The position numbers and the translations under genes are program-made. The notes under the pieces were generated by a model. It was not told the DNA's origin. It ran no database searches and saw only the letters and a program-made list of their open reading frames with translations. DNA of 64,000 bases from Bacillus alkalicellulosilyticus (GTDB lineage: Bacteria; Bacillota; Bacilli; Bacillales; Bacillaceae_F). The stretch covers positions 927,210 to 991,209 of the forward strand of contig NZ_KV917381.1 in NCBI RefSeq assembly GCF_002019795.1, written 5' to 3'. Positions 53,599-63,800 of this stretch are shown here, piece after piece (within the stretch, counting starts at the first letter, position 1; each line of letters opens with the position of its first letter).

Positions 53599-55122
53599 AT
53601 GGGTGTAAAACAAAAGATATCTTTCATGATTCTAGCATTAATCCTCGTTGTTGCAACAGGATGTGCAGACCAAGCTGAATCTACTGAAACAGAGGACAAG
53701 TCACTAACGTTATTATTCAGCTTTGCATCAAAGTCAATTGACCCTCATCAAGACTGGATAGGTGTTCGTGCGGGGATTGCTGAGACACTTGTGAAGATTG
53801 ATGAGAATTTAGATATTCAACCATGGATTGCGGAATCATGGGAACAGGCAGACGAGAAAACATGGACATTTACAATTCGTGATGGAATCACGTTTCATGA
53901 CGGCTCTTCAGTAGATGGAGAGGCGGTTAAAGCGTCTTTTGAACGTTTGTTTGAAGTGAATGAGGCGATCGCTGCGAATTTAAAAGTGGAGGCGATTGAA
54001 GCAAGTGGGCAAGAGGTGACATTTAGGACAACAGAAGCGTACCCTGCGTTTCTATCAGAGTTGGTTCATACCAATGCAGCGGTTGTGAAAGCAGATGTCG
54101 ACAATATTGGTGAGAAACCAGTTGCAACAGGTCCATTTCAAGTTGTTGACTTTACGCCTGAAGTAGAGATAACACTTGAAAAATATGAAGGTTATTGGGA
54201 CGGACCAGCAAACCTTGACGATGTTACAATAAAGTTTAACTCAGATGGGAATGTTCGTGCACTAGCTCTTCAGTCAGGTGAAGTCGACATTGCCTATCAT
54301 TTACCGCCTGAGACGCTGGCACCTATAGAAGAGAGTGACAACCTTCGTGTAGAGTCCGTATCAAGCTTACGTGTTCATTTTATTTTATATAATTCAGCGA
54401 AACCAGCATTACAAGATGTAAAGGTAAGAAAAGCAATTGACCATTTGATTAATCGTCCTGTCGCTGTGAGCGAGATTATGAATGGACATGCCACAGAAGC
54501 AAACGGTCCATTCAACCCGAATTTTGAGTTTGCAAGCAACCAAGAACCAGAAAGCTATGACCCGGCACAATCGGAAAAATTACTTGAAGAAGCAGGCTAT
54601 GTGAAAAACAGTGATGGTATGCTTGAGAAAGACGGAGAAGTTCTTCAGTTAACTCTAGCAACCTATGAAGGAAGACCTGAGCTTCCGCTAATGGCACAGT
54701 ACTTACAAGCAGAAGCGGCAAGCATAGGAATTGACATCAACATTGTAAACGCAGAAGATATTGATAGTTACTTATGGGAAAAGCAAGATGAATGGGATTT
54801 AGTGACCTATTCGAATTTAACGGCTCCACGTGGAGATGGAGGCTATTTCTTAAATGTGGCCTATTCTCCAGAAGGTTCTTTAAATCCTGGACAAATCAAC
54901 ATCCCGCAGCTTAATGAACTAACAACGGAATTAAATAGTACGGCAGATTACCAACAACGAATAGTCTTGCAAAAAGAAGCTGTTGAGATCATTTTAGATG
55001 AAGTTCCACAATCGTTTATTTTATTCCCTCATATTATTGTAGGGGTGAATGAGCGTGTCCAAAATTGGACTCCAGGTTCTGAAGAATACTATTTAATTAC
55101 AAATAAGATAGATGTAGAATAA
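53599..55122 (+). CDS. NikA/CntA-like ABC transporter substrate-binding lipoprotein
   Basis: A 507-residue SBP_bac_5 lipoprotein, lipobox VATGC near residue 22, start ATG with CTAGGAGTGGAG. Segments such as LTLLFSFASKSIDPHQDWIG, WTFTIRDGITFHDGSSVDGE and VATGPFQVVDFTPEVEITLE resemble nickel-binding NikA and staphylopine/opine-metal-binding CntA rather than oligopeptide OppA. First gene of a five-gene transporter operon. The metal or chelate is not decided by sequence; a dipeptide-like ligand is the alternative. Confidence 0.82.
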   Translation: MGVKQKISFMILALILVVATGCADQAESTETEDKSLTLLFSFASKSIDPHQDWIGVRAGIAETLVKIDENLDIQPWIAESWEQADEKTWTFTIRDGITFHDGSSVDGEAVKASFERLFEVNEAIAANLKVEAIEASGQEVTFRTTEAYPAFLSELVHTNAAVVKADVDNIGEKPVATGPFQVVDFTPEVEITLEKYEGYWDGPANLDDVTIKFNSDGNVRALALQSGEVDIAYHLPPETLAPIEESDNLRVESVSSLRVHFILYNSAKPALQDVKVRKAIDHLINRPVAVSEIMNGHATEANGPFNPNFEFASNQEPESYDPAQSEKLLEEAGYVKNSDGMLEKDGEVLQLTLATYEGRPELPLMAQYLQAEAASIGIDINIVNAEDIDSYLWEKQDEWDLVTYSNLTAPRGDGGYFLNVAYSPEGSLNPGQINIPQLNELTTELNSTADYQQRIVLQKEAVEIILDEVPQSFILFPHIIVGVNERVQNWTPGSEEYYLITNKIDVE

Positions 55123-55151
55123 TAAGGGTGCTGATAGAATGTCAGCATGAT

Positions 55152-55332
55152 AGCAATGAGCGAGTCACCGTATCTTCTTTTAATAGAATCTGGTGAACTG
55201 CGCCATTGCTTTCTTATTTTATTATAAAAAGCATATTCGATGAAGTACGATGGCTTCGCACGCTACACGTCAAACAAAAGAGAACCCATTTTCGTTTGAC
55301 TTAAAAAAAAGGTAGCGTCTTCGCTCATCGAA
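55152..55332 (+). promoter_or_regulatory. Two structured elements between binding-protein and permease genes
   Basis: Element one: AGCAATGAGCGAGTCACC (55152-55169) against GGTGAACTGCGCCATTGCT (55192-55210), followed by T-rich sequence; a terminator/attenuator. Element two: nested arms TTCGATGA/TCATCGAA (55237-55244, 55325-55332), CGCTAC/GTAGCG and GTCAAAC/GTTTGAC around an A-rich loop. The second is unusual for a simple attenuator and may be a small inserted repeat or a regulatory RNA. Confidence 0.6.
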
Positions 55333-55376
55333 GTTATAAAAAGACCGCTAACGGTTTTTTACAAGAGGTGAGGAAC

Positions 55377-56327
55377 ATGGGTAGGGTGTTTTCAATTATT
55401 GGTTCTAGGCTCATTCAATTAGTAATCATGGTTCTCGTTCTTTCTTTTGTGACATTTTTATTGATGAAGATTACACCTGGTGATCCGGTAAGAACTCTTT
55501 TAAAGGTTGATGATATTGTTGCGACTACAGCTGATGAGGAGAGGTTGCGTGCTGAATATGGTTTTGACCAACCGATTTTACAGCAATACGGTCGTTGGCT
55601 CTGGAATGTAGTTCAGCTTGATTTAGGTGAATCCATTATTGCCAAGAGGCCAGTGCTCGAAATGATTGTTAGTAAACTACCGGCAACGATAGCACTATCA
55701 GTGGGCGGTATGATTGCTCTTTTTATAATTGCGGTTCCTTTAGGTATTTTTGGAGCGGTATATGAAGGGCGATGGCCGGATTATGTAAGCAGGTGGATTG
55801 CAATGCTAGGTGCTTCGATTCCAAGCTTTTGGCTTGGGTTGTTGTTAATTTATTTCTTTTCATTACAATTGAACCTGCTACCAGTGATGGGGATGGGGAC
55901 GTTTGCTCATTTTGTTCTTCCTTCTGTTACATTAGGGATTGCTATGGCTCCGATATATATTAAACTTCTGAGAGAGCGTTTAATAGCGACACTCCAAAGT
56001 CCGTACATTGAAGCTGCAAAAGCGAGAGGATTGCATAAAAGTCGAGTCCTTATTTTTCATGCTTTAAGGGGAAGTCTTATTCCATTAGTAACGATGTTTG
56101 GCTTAAGTATTGGAAGCCTCTTAGGTGGGATTACAGTGATTGAAATTCTATTTTCTTGGCCAGGTATGGGAGAACTGATAGTCAATTCTGTGTTGCAACG
56201 CGATTATCCAGTTATCCAAGGCTATGTTATCATTGTTGGCGTTCTTGTCGTTATAACTAATCTGGCTGTGGATTTACTTTATTTGGTCATTAACCCACAA
56301 ATCAAGCAAGGGAAGGAGGTCGTGTAA
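55377..56327 (+). CDS. NikB/CntB-like ABC permease
   Basis: A 316-residue permease of the dipeptide/nickel class with six helices. Typical N-terminal VLVLSFVTFLLMKITPGDPV and the EAA-like loop YIEAAKARGLHKSRVLIFHA near residue 210. Start ATG 55377 follows GAGGTGAGG. Its stop overlaps the next start (TAATG). Confidence 0.9.
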   Translation: MGRVFSIIGSRLIQLVIMVLVLSFVTFLLMKITPGDPVRTLLKVDDIVATTADEERLRAEYGFDQPILQQYGRWLWNVVQLDLGESIIAKRPVLEMIVSKLPATIALSVGGMIALFIIAVPLGIFGAVYEGRWPDYVSRWIAMLGASIPSFWLGLLLIYFFSLQLNLLPVMGMGTFAHFVLPSVTLGIAMAPIYIKLLRERLIATLQSPYIEAAKARGLHKSRVLIFHALRGSLIPLVTMFGLSIGSLLGGITVIEILFSWPGMGELIVNSVLQRDYPVIQGYVIIVGVLVVITNLAVDLLYLVINPQIKQGKEVV

Positions 56328-57172
56328 TGGAAACTGTGATACACTCTACGACACGGCTTCTACAGAACCCGAATCTTGCTTTCGGTCTTCTGCTTGCTAG
56401 TTTGCTAGCGGGGATCACCTTTTTAGGAGGAGCACTCGTTTCTCATGATCCGTTTGCTATTGATATGAGTAATCGTCTCCAAGGCTCATCAGCCATGCAT
56501 TGGCTTGGTACCGACCAATTAGGGCGTGATGTATTTGCACGCCTTGTTTACGGAGCAAAATTAACGATTGGACTAGGCCTTTTTGCGATTGTAATGGCTC
56601 TTTGTATCGGGGTTCCGATCGGGCTTTTCTCTGGTTATATTGGTGGACGAGTGGATGCTTTTTTTATGAGGATTATTGATGGAGTGTTAACATTTCCTGA
56701 TTTTATTTTGGCGATTGCCATTGCTGGGATGCTAGGGCCGAGCTTAACGAATGTTATTATAGCGGTTGTTCTCGTTCGGTGGATTGTATATGCCAGGGTT
56801 GTCAGGGGCTTGGTGCTAGCGGAAAAAGAAAAAGAATATGTTCTTGTTTCTAAAGTATCGTTTTCAAGTCCCGTCAAAACGATTCGCATGCATTTATTGC
56901 CACAAGTGATGCCAGATATTATTGTCATGGCAGCGATTGATGTCGGGAAAGTCATCTTACTGATTTCGGCATTTTCATACATTGGAATCGGGGCGCAACA
57001 GCCTATCCCGGAATGGGGAGCAATGCTTAACGATGGCCGCGGCTATTTTCAAGTCGTTCCGTCCTTAATGATTTACCCTGGAATTGCAATTATGCTAACC
57101 GTTCTATGCTGTAACTTACTAGGAGACGGATTGAAAAGTTACTTTGATATACGAAAAGGTCGTGATCTATGA
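56327..57172 (+). CDS. NikC/CntC-like ABC permease
   Basis: A 281-residue second permease: HWLGTDQLGRDVFARLVYGA near residues 62-81 is the hallmark of the DppC/NikC group and EKEYVLVSKVSFSSPVKTIR carries the ATPase-docking loop. Coupled by a one-base overlap to the gene before and by a four-base ATGATGA overlap to the gene after. Confidence 0.9.
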   Translation: METVIHSTTRLLQNPNLAFGLLLASLLAGITFLGGALVSHDPFAIDMSNRLQGSSAMHWLGTDQLGRDVFARLVYGAKLTIGLGLFAIVMALCIGVPIGLFSGYIGGRVDAFFMRIIDGVLTFPDFILAIAIAGMLGPSLTNVIIAVVLVRWIVYARVVRGLVLAEKEKEYVLVSKVSFSSPVKTIRMHLLPQVMPDIIVMAAIDVGKVILLISAFSYIGIGAQQPIPEWGAMLNDGRGYFQVVPSLMIYPGIAIMLTVLCCNLLGDGLKSYFDIRKGRDL

Positions 57173-57999
57173 TGAGTCAACCCTTAATGACACTACGAGA
57201 CGTAACGATTGCACTTGAACTTAAATCAGAGAATAAGAGGTTAGTAGACAATGTCAATCTTAGATTAAATAAAGGAGAAATTGTCGGTCTTATTGGCGAA
57301 AGCGGAAGTGGAAAAAGTTTAACCGCAAAAGCAATAATGGGCCTTCTTCCTGAGGCGATGAATCAAAGTGGGGAGATTTTATTTAAGGACCATGATTTGT
57401 TGACGATCTCGCCTACACAGCATCGAAAGCTTCTCGGCAAAGAAATAGCGATGATTTTTCAAGATTATCGTGGAAGCTTTACACCTTTTATTAAAGTAGG
57501 AAATCAGCTTGTGGAAACGATTCGTACGCATGAAAAGCTTCGGAAAAAAGAAGCTAAGAAACTCGCACTACATGTACTCGAGGAAATGGGTTTAGACGGA
57601 GAGCGTGTGTATAAAAGCTATCCGTTTCAATTAAGCGGAGGGCAAGTTCAGCGTGCGGCGATTGCGATGGCTCTAGCACTAAAGCCATCCGTCATCATTT
57701 GTGATGAAATTACGACTGCGTTAGACGTAATGAATGGAGAGAAAGTGCTAGGGTATATTGATCGGATACGAAAAGAAACGGGATGTGCCGTCCTGCTGAT
57801 TACTCATGATTTAGCACAAGCGTACAAACGAACAGACCGGATGTATGTTATGAATCAAGGAAGCATTGTTGAGGAAGGGTTACCTGAGCAAATTCGTTGT
57901 CATCACCAGCATCCCTATACAAAAAAGCTTTGTTCATGTTTGCTTTCACTTCCAGGAGAGATACCGTCAAAAGAAGAGAAAAGGGTACTTGTATTATGA
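57169..57999 (+). CDS. NikD/CntD-like ABC ATP-binding protein
   Basis: A 276-residue ATPase: Walker A GESGSGKSLTAKAI, signature QLSGGQVQRAAIAMAL, Walker B-like VIICDEITTALD. It lacks part of the usual 50-residue C-terminal oligopeptide-ATPase extension but has HPYTKKLCSCLLSLPG. Overlaps the partner ATPase gene by four bases (ATGA). Confidence 0.9.
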   Translation: MMSQPLMTLRDVTIALELKSENKRLVDNVNLRLNKGEIVGLIGESGSGKSLTAKAIMGLLPEAMNQSGEILFKDHDLLTISPTQHRKLLGKEIAMIFQDYRGSFTPFIKVGNQLVETIRTHEKLRKKEAKKLALHVLEEMGLDGERVYKSYPFQLSGGQVQRAAIAMALALKPSVIICDEITTALDVMNGEKVLGYIDRIRKETGCAVLLITHDLAQAYKRTDRMYVMNQGSIVEEGLPEQIRCHHQHPYTKKLCSCLLSLPGEIPSKEEKRVLVL

Positions 58000-58769
58000 G
58001 TGTATTGCTTGTTGATAACCTAACAAAACAATATACGAAAAAAATCCAGGCGTTAGATAAGATTTCATTTCAAGTAGATAAAGGCGAATGCATCGGGATT
58101 GTTGGGGAAAGTGGTTCTGGAAAAAGCACGCTTGCACGGATTATTCTGGGGCTAGAAAAGTACAAGGAAGGTCAAGTACTGGTAAACGAAAAACCGATTG
58201 CCCCTAGGAAAAGAGCCTTATTACGTCAGTATCGAAAAGAAGTTCAAATGATTTTTCAAGACTCAACAAGTACGCTAAACCCAAAGTTGCCGATTTGGAA
58301 AAGTATTCTTGAACCTCTTGATAATTTTAAAGAGATATACCCTTCGTTACTACCATCAAAAGGGTTGTTGAAAAAGGAAATTGCTGAAGCTCTGTTAGAA
58401 ATGGTTGGTCTTGAAAAAGAAATGGCAACGCGCTATCCTGGTGAACTAAGCGGAGGGCAAAAACAGCGAGTGAGCATTGCCAGAGCCTTAAGTATTGAGC
58501 CATCTTTGCTCGTTTGTGATGAACCGACGGCTAGCTTAGATGTAACCGTACAAGTTCAGATTTTACAGTTGTTAAAGAAACTTCAAGAACAAATAAACAT
58601 GACGATTTTGTTTATCTCCCATGACATTCGCGCAGTTACGTTTTTATGTGAAAAAATTATCGTCTTGCAGCATGGTTCAATCGTTGATGAATTTAAGGTA
58701 GAAGAGATTTATGACCCACAACGCCATCCGTATACAAAAGCTCTAATTCAAGCAGCGTCATTTGAGTAA
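57996..58769 (+). CDS. NikE/CntF-like ABC ATP-binding protein
   Basis: A 257-residue ATPase from the ATG at 57996, which overlaps the previous stop; a longer frame from 57897 overlaps that gene by a third and is not credible. Walker A GESGSGKSTLARII, signature ELSGGQKQRVSIARAL, Walker B LLVCDEPTASLD. Completes the importer. Confidence 0.9.
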   Translation: MSVLLVDNLTKQYTKKIQALDKISFQVDKGECIGIVGESGSGKSTLARIILGLEKYKEGQVLVNEKPIAPRKRALLRQYRKEVQMIFQDSTSTLNPKLPIWKSILEPLDNFKEIYPSLLPSKGLLKKEIAEALLEMVGLEKEMATRYPGELSGGQKQRVSIARALSIEPSLLVCDEPTASLDVTVQVQILQLLKKLQEQINMTILFISHDIRAVTFLCEKIIVLQHGSIVDEFKVEEIYDPQRHPYTKALIQAASFE

Positions 58770-58790
58770 CAACAGGAGAGGAAGGATGAA

Positions 58791-59294
58791 ATGGAAGTCC
58801 GAGTTGTCAAAAAAGAAGAGATACCACAAGTGTCTCAGTTTGTGGAAGAGACGATGAAGTCCGTCTTTCCTTTTCCACTTAGCGAGATGTCTAAGAGAGA
58901 TTTAACAGACATGGATTCGTTATTTTTAGCAAAAGAGAAAGCGACATTTATCGCTGCCTTTGATCATGATGCGGTCGTCGGAACCATCGCAGTGCGCCCG
59001 TATGATGACCGAATTGCCTCGATAAAAGGAAGATATAAAGCAGACGATACGTGTGAAATCATTAAATGCTATGTAGAAGCGAAACGGAGACAACAAGGAA
59101 TTGGGTCGTTACTGTTTGCTGAAGCGGAGCGGTATTGTGCTGAGGTCGGCTATCGTATCATGTATTTACACACTCACCATTTTTTACCGGGGGGCCTTTT
59201 CTTTTGGAAGAAGAAAGGGTTTATAACGGTCTTAGATGAAGGTGGAGAGATGGAAACGGTCCATTTAGAGAAACGGGTACCAGTAGGAGAGTAA
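58791..59294 (+). CDS. GNAT acetyltransferase behind the metal-type importer
   Basis: A 167-residue GNAT with the acetyl-CoA loop AKRRQQGIGSLLFAEAERY at about 103-121 and the C-terminal FFWKKKGFITVLDEGGEMET. Start ATG with GAGAGGAAGG, 21 bp after the importer operon, same strand, so probably co-transcribed. Its substrate is unknown. Confidence 0.82.
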   Translation: MEVRVVKKEEIPQVSQFVEETMKSVFPFPLSEMSKRDLTDMDSLFLAKEKATFIAAFDHDAVVGTIAVRPYDDRIASIKGRYKADDTCEIIKCYVEAKRRQQGIGSLLFAEAERYCAEVGYRIMYLHTHHFLPGGLFFWKKKGFITVLDEGGEMETVHLEKRVPVGE

Positions 59295-59295
59295 G

Positions 59296-60642
59296 ATGAA
59301 GCCAGAAATATCCCCGTTACAACATAAGCGTGTGTCTGTCTTGTCACAACGTCACTATTTAGTATTAGCGATTCCCCTGATTATTTCTGGCATTTCAACA
59401 CCGCTATTAGGCGCCGTCGATACGGCAGTAGTTGGTCAAATTCCTGATCCTGCGGTAATTGGGGGAGTAGCGATTGGTGCCGTTATTTTTAACACGATGT
59501 ATTGGTTGCTCGGTTTTTTGCGAGTAAGTACAAGTGGATTTACAGCTCAGGCAGAAGGAGCCAATAACCAAACTGAAGTGCTGTTAAGCTTTGTTCGTCC
59601 GATGATTTTGGCTGTTCTGTCTGGGTTGTTGTTTATCATCTGTCAACAGCCTATTTTACATATCTCATTAGCGTTATTTGGTGGTAGTGAGTTGGTGTCA
59701 ATGTATGCTTCCACTTATTTTTCGATTCGTATTTGGGGCGCTCCGTTCCTTCTTCTTAGTTATGTCATGGTCGGCTGGATGGTTGGGATGGGGAAGGTGC
59801 GCTTAGCGCTTGTGACTCAACTATGGTTGAACGTCATCAACATCATTTTAGATTTTGTATTTGTCCTTGGATTAGGCATGGGTGTTACTGGCGTTGCTTA
59901 TGCCACACTGATTGCTGAGGTGACGGCCGTTCTATTTGGAGCGGTTGTTATTGTAAGGACAAAACAGGTGAAGTTTTCTGATGTAAAGGCTAAACTGTTG
60001 ATTCAGTCTGAGCCTCTCTTGAAAATGTTGAAGGTGAACCGAGATTTGTTTTTACGAACGGTTTGTCTACTTATTATGACAGGTATGTTTACATCGTCAG
60101 GAGCAAGCATGGGAGAAGTGACATTAGCAGCAAATGCAATTTTACTTCAAATCCATTATATCATTGCCTATTTTTTTGGAGGCTTTGCAAATGCTTCGAG
60201 TATTTTAGTTGGAAGAGCGGTCGGAGCAAAAAACATTGATTTATATAAACGTGCCTATATCCTTTCTGGACAATGGGGAGGTGGGGCAGCGATAGTACTG
60301 TCGTCTGTTATTCTTTTCTTTGGAGAACCGATTGTTAGCTTATTTACAACGAGTGCTGAAGTAAGAGAACTGGCTACAAGTCTATTGATTTGGATGATCA
60401 TCTTTCCGATTGTTGGCTTTTGGGCATTGCAGCTAGAAGGGATTTTTTCTGGAGCGACAGAAGCAATAGCTGTGAGAAATTCGATAGCACTTGCATTACT
60501 CTTTTTCCTAGCCGCGCTATGGACCTTGGTTCCTCTTTTAGGAAACACCGGACTATGGATCGCTTTTTTAACATTTAGTCTTGGACGCTCTATCTTTCTA
60601 TCATTATATGTACCGAAAGTTACACGAACGATTTTCTTATAA
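59296..60642 (+). CDS. MATE family efflux protein
   Basis: A 448-residue MATE (DinF-like) transporter with twelve helices: LAIPLIISGISTPLLGAVDT in helix 1, GVTGVAYATLIAEVTAVLFG near 195, GLWIAFLTFSLGRSIFLSLY at the end. Start ATG one base after the GNAT stop with AGTAGGAGAG. As last gene of the importer unit it might export the imported chelator or an antibiotic; unproven. A REP palindrome terminates the unit. Confidence 0.87.
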   Translation: MKPEISPLQHKRVSVLSQRHYLVLAIPLIISGISTPLLGAVDTAVVGQIPDPAVIGGVAIGAVIFNTMYWLLGFLRVSTSGFTAQAEGANNQTEVLLSFVRPMILAVLSGLLFIICQQPILHISLALFGGSELVSMYASTYFSIRIWGAPFLLLSYVMVGWMVGMGKVRLALVTQLWLNVINIILDFVFVLGLGMGVTGVAYATLIAEVTAVLFGAVVIVRTKQVKFSDVKAKLLIQSEPLLKMLKVNRDLFLRTVCLLIMTGMFTSSGASMGEVTLAANAILLQIHYIIAYFFGGFANASSILVGRAVGAKNIDLYKRAYILSGQWGGGAAIVLSSVILFFGEPIVSLFTTSAEVRELATSLLIWMIIFPIVGFWALQLEGIFSGATEAIAVRNSIALALLFFLAALWTLVPLLGNTGLWIAFLTFSLGRSIFLSLYVPKVTRTIFL

Positions 60643-60668
60643 TCGGGTGGTGCCAGGCACCACCCGAT
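60642..60668. repeat. REP-like palindrome, full copy acting as terminator
   Basis: ATCGGGTGGTGCCAGGCACC then ACCCGAT and TTTTTG, overlapping the TAA of the MATE gene. Confidence 0.9.
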
Positions 60669-60813
60669 TTTTGTCGTATTCTCCTTTTTATTACATTATT
60701 GGTTTCATTATTTATATCGAAAAACAGGTCACTTTTTAGTTTTTTAAGTAAACCTATAGTTCTTGAGATTTAAGTTTTAGAGGAGACAGAACATAATAGA
60801 GGAGGGCTTTTTA

Positions 60814-60870
60814 ATGTCATTTTTTAACGAGTTTCATAAATTTTTATGGGGGAATATAACAAATGAGTAA
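60814..60870 (+). CDS. 18-residue leader ORF overlapping the xylanase start
   Basis: Behind a very strong AGAGGAGGG a short frame encodes MSFFNEFHKFLWGNITNE and stops at TAA 60870, six bases after the xylanase ATG begins at 60863. The overlap would couple xylanase initiation to translation of the leader. Too short to recognise by homology; the ribosome site and overlap are the evidence. Confidence 0.55.
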   Translation: MSFFNEFHKFLWGNITNE

Positions 60871-63800
60871 GAAGTTCATGCAATACGTTTCTGTTCTTCT
60901 AGCAGTAGTATTGGTACTTCAGCCTTTTATGGTTGCAACAATAGTAGAATCAACTGGCACAGAGCCAAGAACTGTTTATCATGAAACGTTCGCTAATGGT
61001 GTTGGTGTGGCAAACCAAGCAGGTGACGCTCGAGTCGAAGTGGCTTCTGATAAAGTGTTTGCAGGTAATGAAGACGGTAATTCAATTTATATTAGTCAAA
61101 GAGTGAATAACTGGGATGGAATTGATATTAATTTTAATGATGTCAGTATGGAAAATGGGAGTAAGTATACGGTTACTATAACGGGTTATGTTGATGAAGA
61201 AGTCAGTGTTCCAAGTGGAGCGGAAGTATATTTGCAAATTCCAACAGGGGAATATCTTTTATTAGCAAATACGGGTTTTGTAGCAGGACAAGCGTTTTCG
61301 TTAACTGCTGAGTATACAGTTACAGCTGATTCAATGCGTATCCAATCAAATCTAGAAGGAGCATCAGTTCCTTTCTATATTGGTGACATTCTTATCACAA
61401 CTGTAGATGGTGGGAGTGAGACTCCTCCTGAACCAATACAAATTGCTTTTTTTGATTTTGAAAATGGTGTACAAGGATGGACTGGTCGTGGTAACGCTGA
61501 CCTTTCTGTTACTGAAGATGCTTTTGAGGGAACACAGGCTTTAGTAACAACTGGGCGTACCGCCAATTGGCATGGACCAAGCAGAAATGCAACTACTTTC
61601 CTTGAAAAAGAAGTTAAATATGAAGTTTCTGGTTATGTGAAACTCGTAACTGGTCAACAACCTGATAATGTGAAGCTTTCTGTTGTCCAAACAGGTGCAG
61701 TTTCAAGTGTGAACCTATGGCCGACATTAAGTGGACCTTTACAAGTTACTGATACGGATTGGGTTCATTTTACTGGTGAATATATATTTGAACACACAGT
61801 GTCAAGCGTAAGTTTTCACTTTGAAAGTGATCGGAATGATACTGAATTTATTATAGATAATGTTAAAATCGTTCGATTACCAACAGAGCCTAATGATGAG
61901 AATGATGCAGAAGAATTAGACCAGGCTGGCGTGTTCTCTGACTTTGAAGATGGTGCGCAAGGGTGGGTTCCACGGGGAAGTGGATATCAAGCAATAGCTA
62001 CAGGTGCAGCTGCTTACAGGAGCAATCAAAGCTTGTTAACTAACCCTTCGACTCAATTCCAAGGGCCTTTATTAAATGTTTTTGGAAAAATGCACCCAGG
62101 TCATATCTATGACTTGTCTGTATGGGTAAAAATGGATGAAGGGCAACCTTCGACTAGTCTTCGCATAGGTGTTCAATCAGGGAGTAACGCATTTACGAAT
62201 GTATCCCCTGATGTAACAGTTACGAATCAAGAATGGGTGCAGTTATCAGGACAATTTACGCTTTCAAGCAACCCTACTTTACTAAATGTGTATGTAGAAT
62301 TAGTGAATCAACCAAGTGCAGAAAGATTGTTTTATATTGATAATTTTGAATTAAAACATGTAGGTAAAATTTCAGAACAAGATAGACCAAGATTCAAAGA
62401 ATATTTACCCTCAATTTCAGAAACATATAAAAACCATTTCTTAATTGGGAATGCGAGTTCAATGAATGAATTTCATGGTGAGCGACTCTTACACTTAAAG
62501 CATCATCATAATTTAGTAACAGCTGAGAATGTGATGAAGCCAGAGTACTTTTATAATGAGACTGGAGACTTTGATGCAACTGAACAAAATGAATTTGTAA
62601 ATGCAGTATTGGGTGAAGAATTTAAAATTCATGGTCACGTCCTTATATGGCATGAGCAAACGAGGGAAGAATTACACACAGCAGCAGATGGTACGCCACT
62701 TCCAAGAGAAGAAGCACTTGCTAACATGGAAAGACATATAGAAGCTGTAATGAATCTTTACGGTGACGATGTGTTGTCATGGGATGTAGTAAACGAAGCC
62801 ATTGTGGAGACGAGCCATCCGAATGACGAATGGGAAAAATCATTACGTGACACTGGTTGGAAACGTGCAATTGGTGACGATTACGTAGAACAAGCTTTTC
62901 GTATTGCTAAGAGTATCGTTGATGAAAACGAATGGGATATGAAGTTATACTACAATGATTACAATGACCATATTCCTAATAAAGCAGAAACGGTTTATCA
63001 CATGGTCAAAGATATTAATGAAAGGTATGCGGAAGAAAACCATGGTGAAGTCTTAATTAGTGGTTTAGGAATGCAAGGACACTACAACGAATTTACGAAC
63101 CTTGAAAATGTTAGATCTTCATTAGAATTGTTTAACCAACTAGAGATTGAAATCGGTGTTACAGAGCTTGATATTGTATCAGGTAGCTCCTATGCTCATC
63201 AAACTGAAGCTGAAGAAATTAGACAAGCTCAGGTTTATGCACAATTATTCCAGATTTATAGAGAATTTTCTGATAACATTTCAAGGGTTACGTTCTGGGG
63301 TCTTGATGATGGAGTAAGTTGGAGAAGTGATAGAACTCCAACCTTATTCAGAAGTAATCTAGACCCGAAGTTAGCTTATTATGCAGTGATTAACCCTGAG
63401 AAATTCCTTGAGGAGTATCCAATAGGTGGAAAAGTCATAAGACAAGGGGAAGCGGTTTTTGGAACTCCTGAAATTAATGGAACGATAGATAATGTATGGA
63501 ATCGTGCACCGAGATTAACACTAGATCGCATAAGTGGCGCTTGGAATGTTCAGAATGGCTTTGGAAGAGTTTTATGGGATGAAGAAAATCTATATGTGCT
63601 GATTGAAGTTTTTGGGGTGAACTTAGATAAATCATCACGAGTTGTTCATGAACATGATTCAGTAGAAATTTTTATAGATAGGGAAAATCTTAAATCAACA
63701 ACTTACCAAGAAGGTATTGCACAATACCGCGTTAATTTTATTAATGAAGCTTCATTTAATCCTGGAACCGAGGCAGCTAGAGAGGGATTTGAGTCAGCTA

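Noticed and set aside
57897-57995. Earlier start for the second importer ATPase.
   Set aside because: It would overlap the previous ATPase gene by 100 bp; ATG at 57996 shows the usual ATGA coupling.
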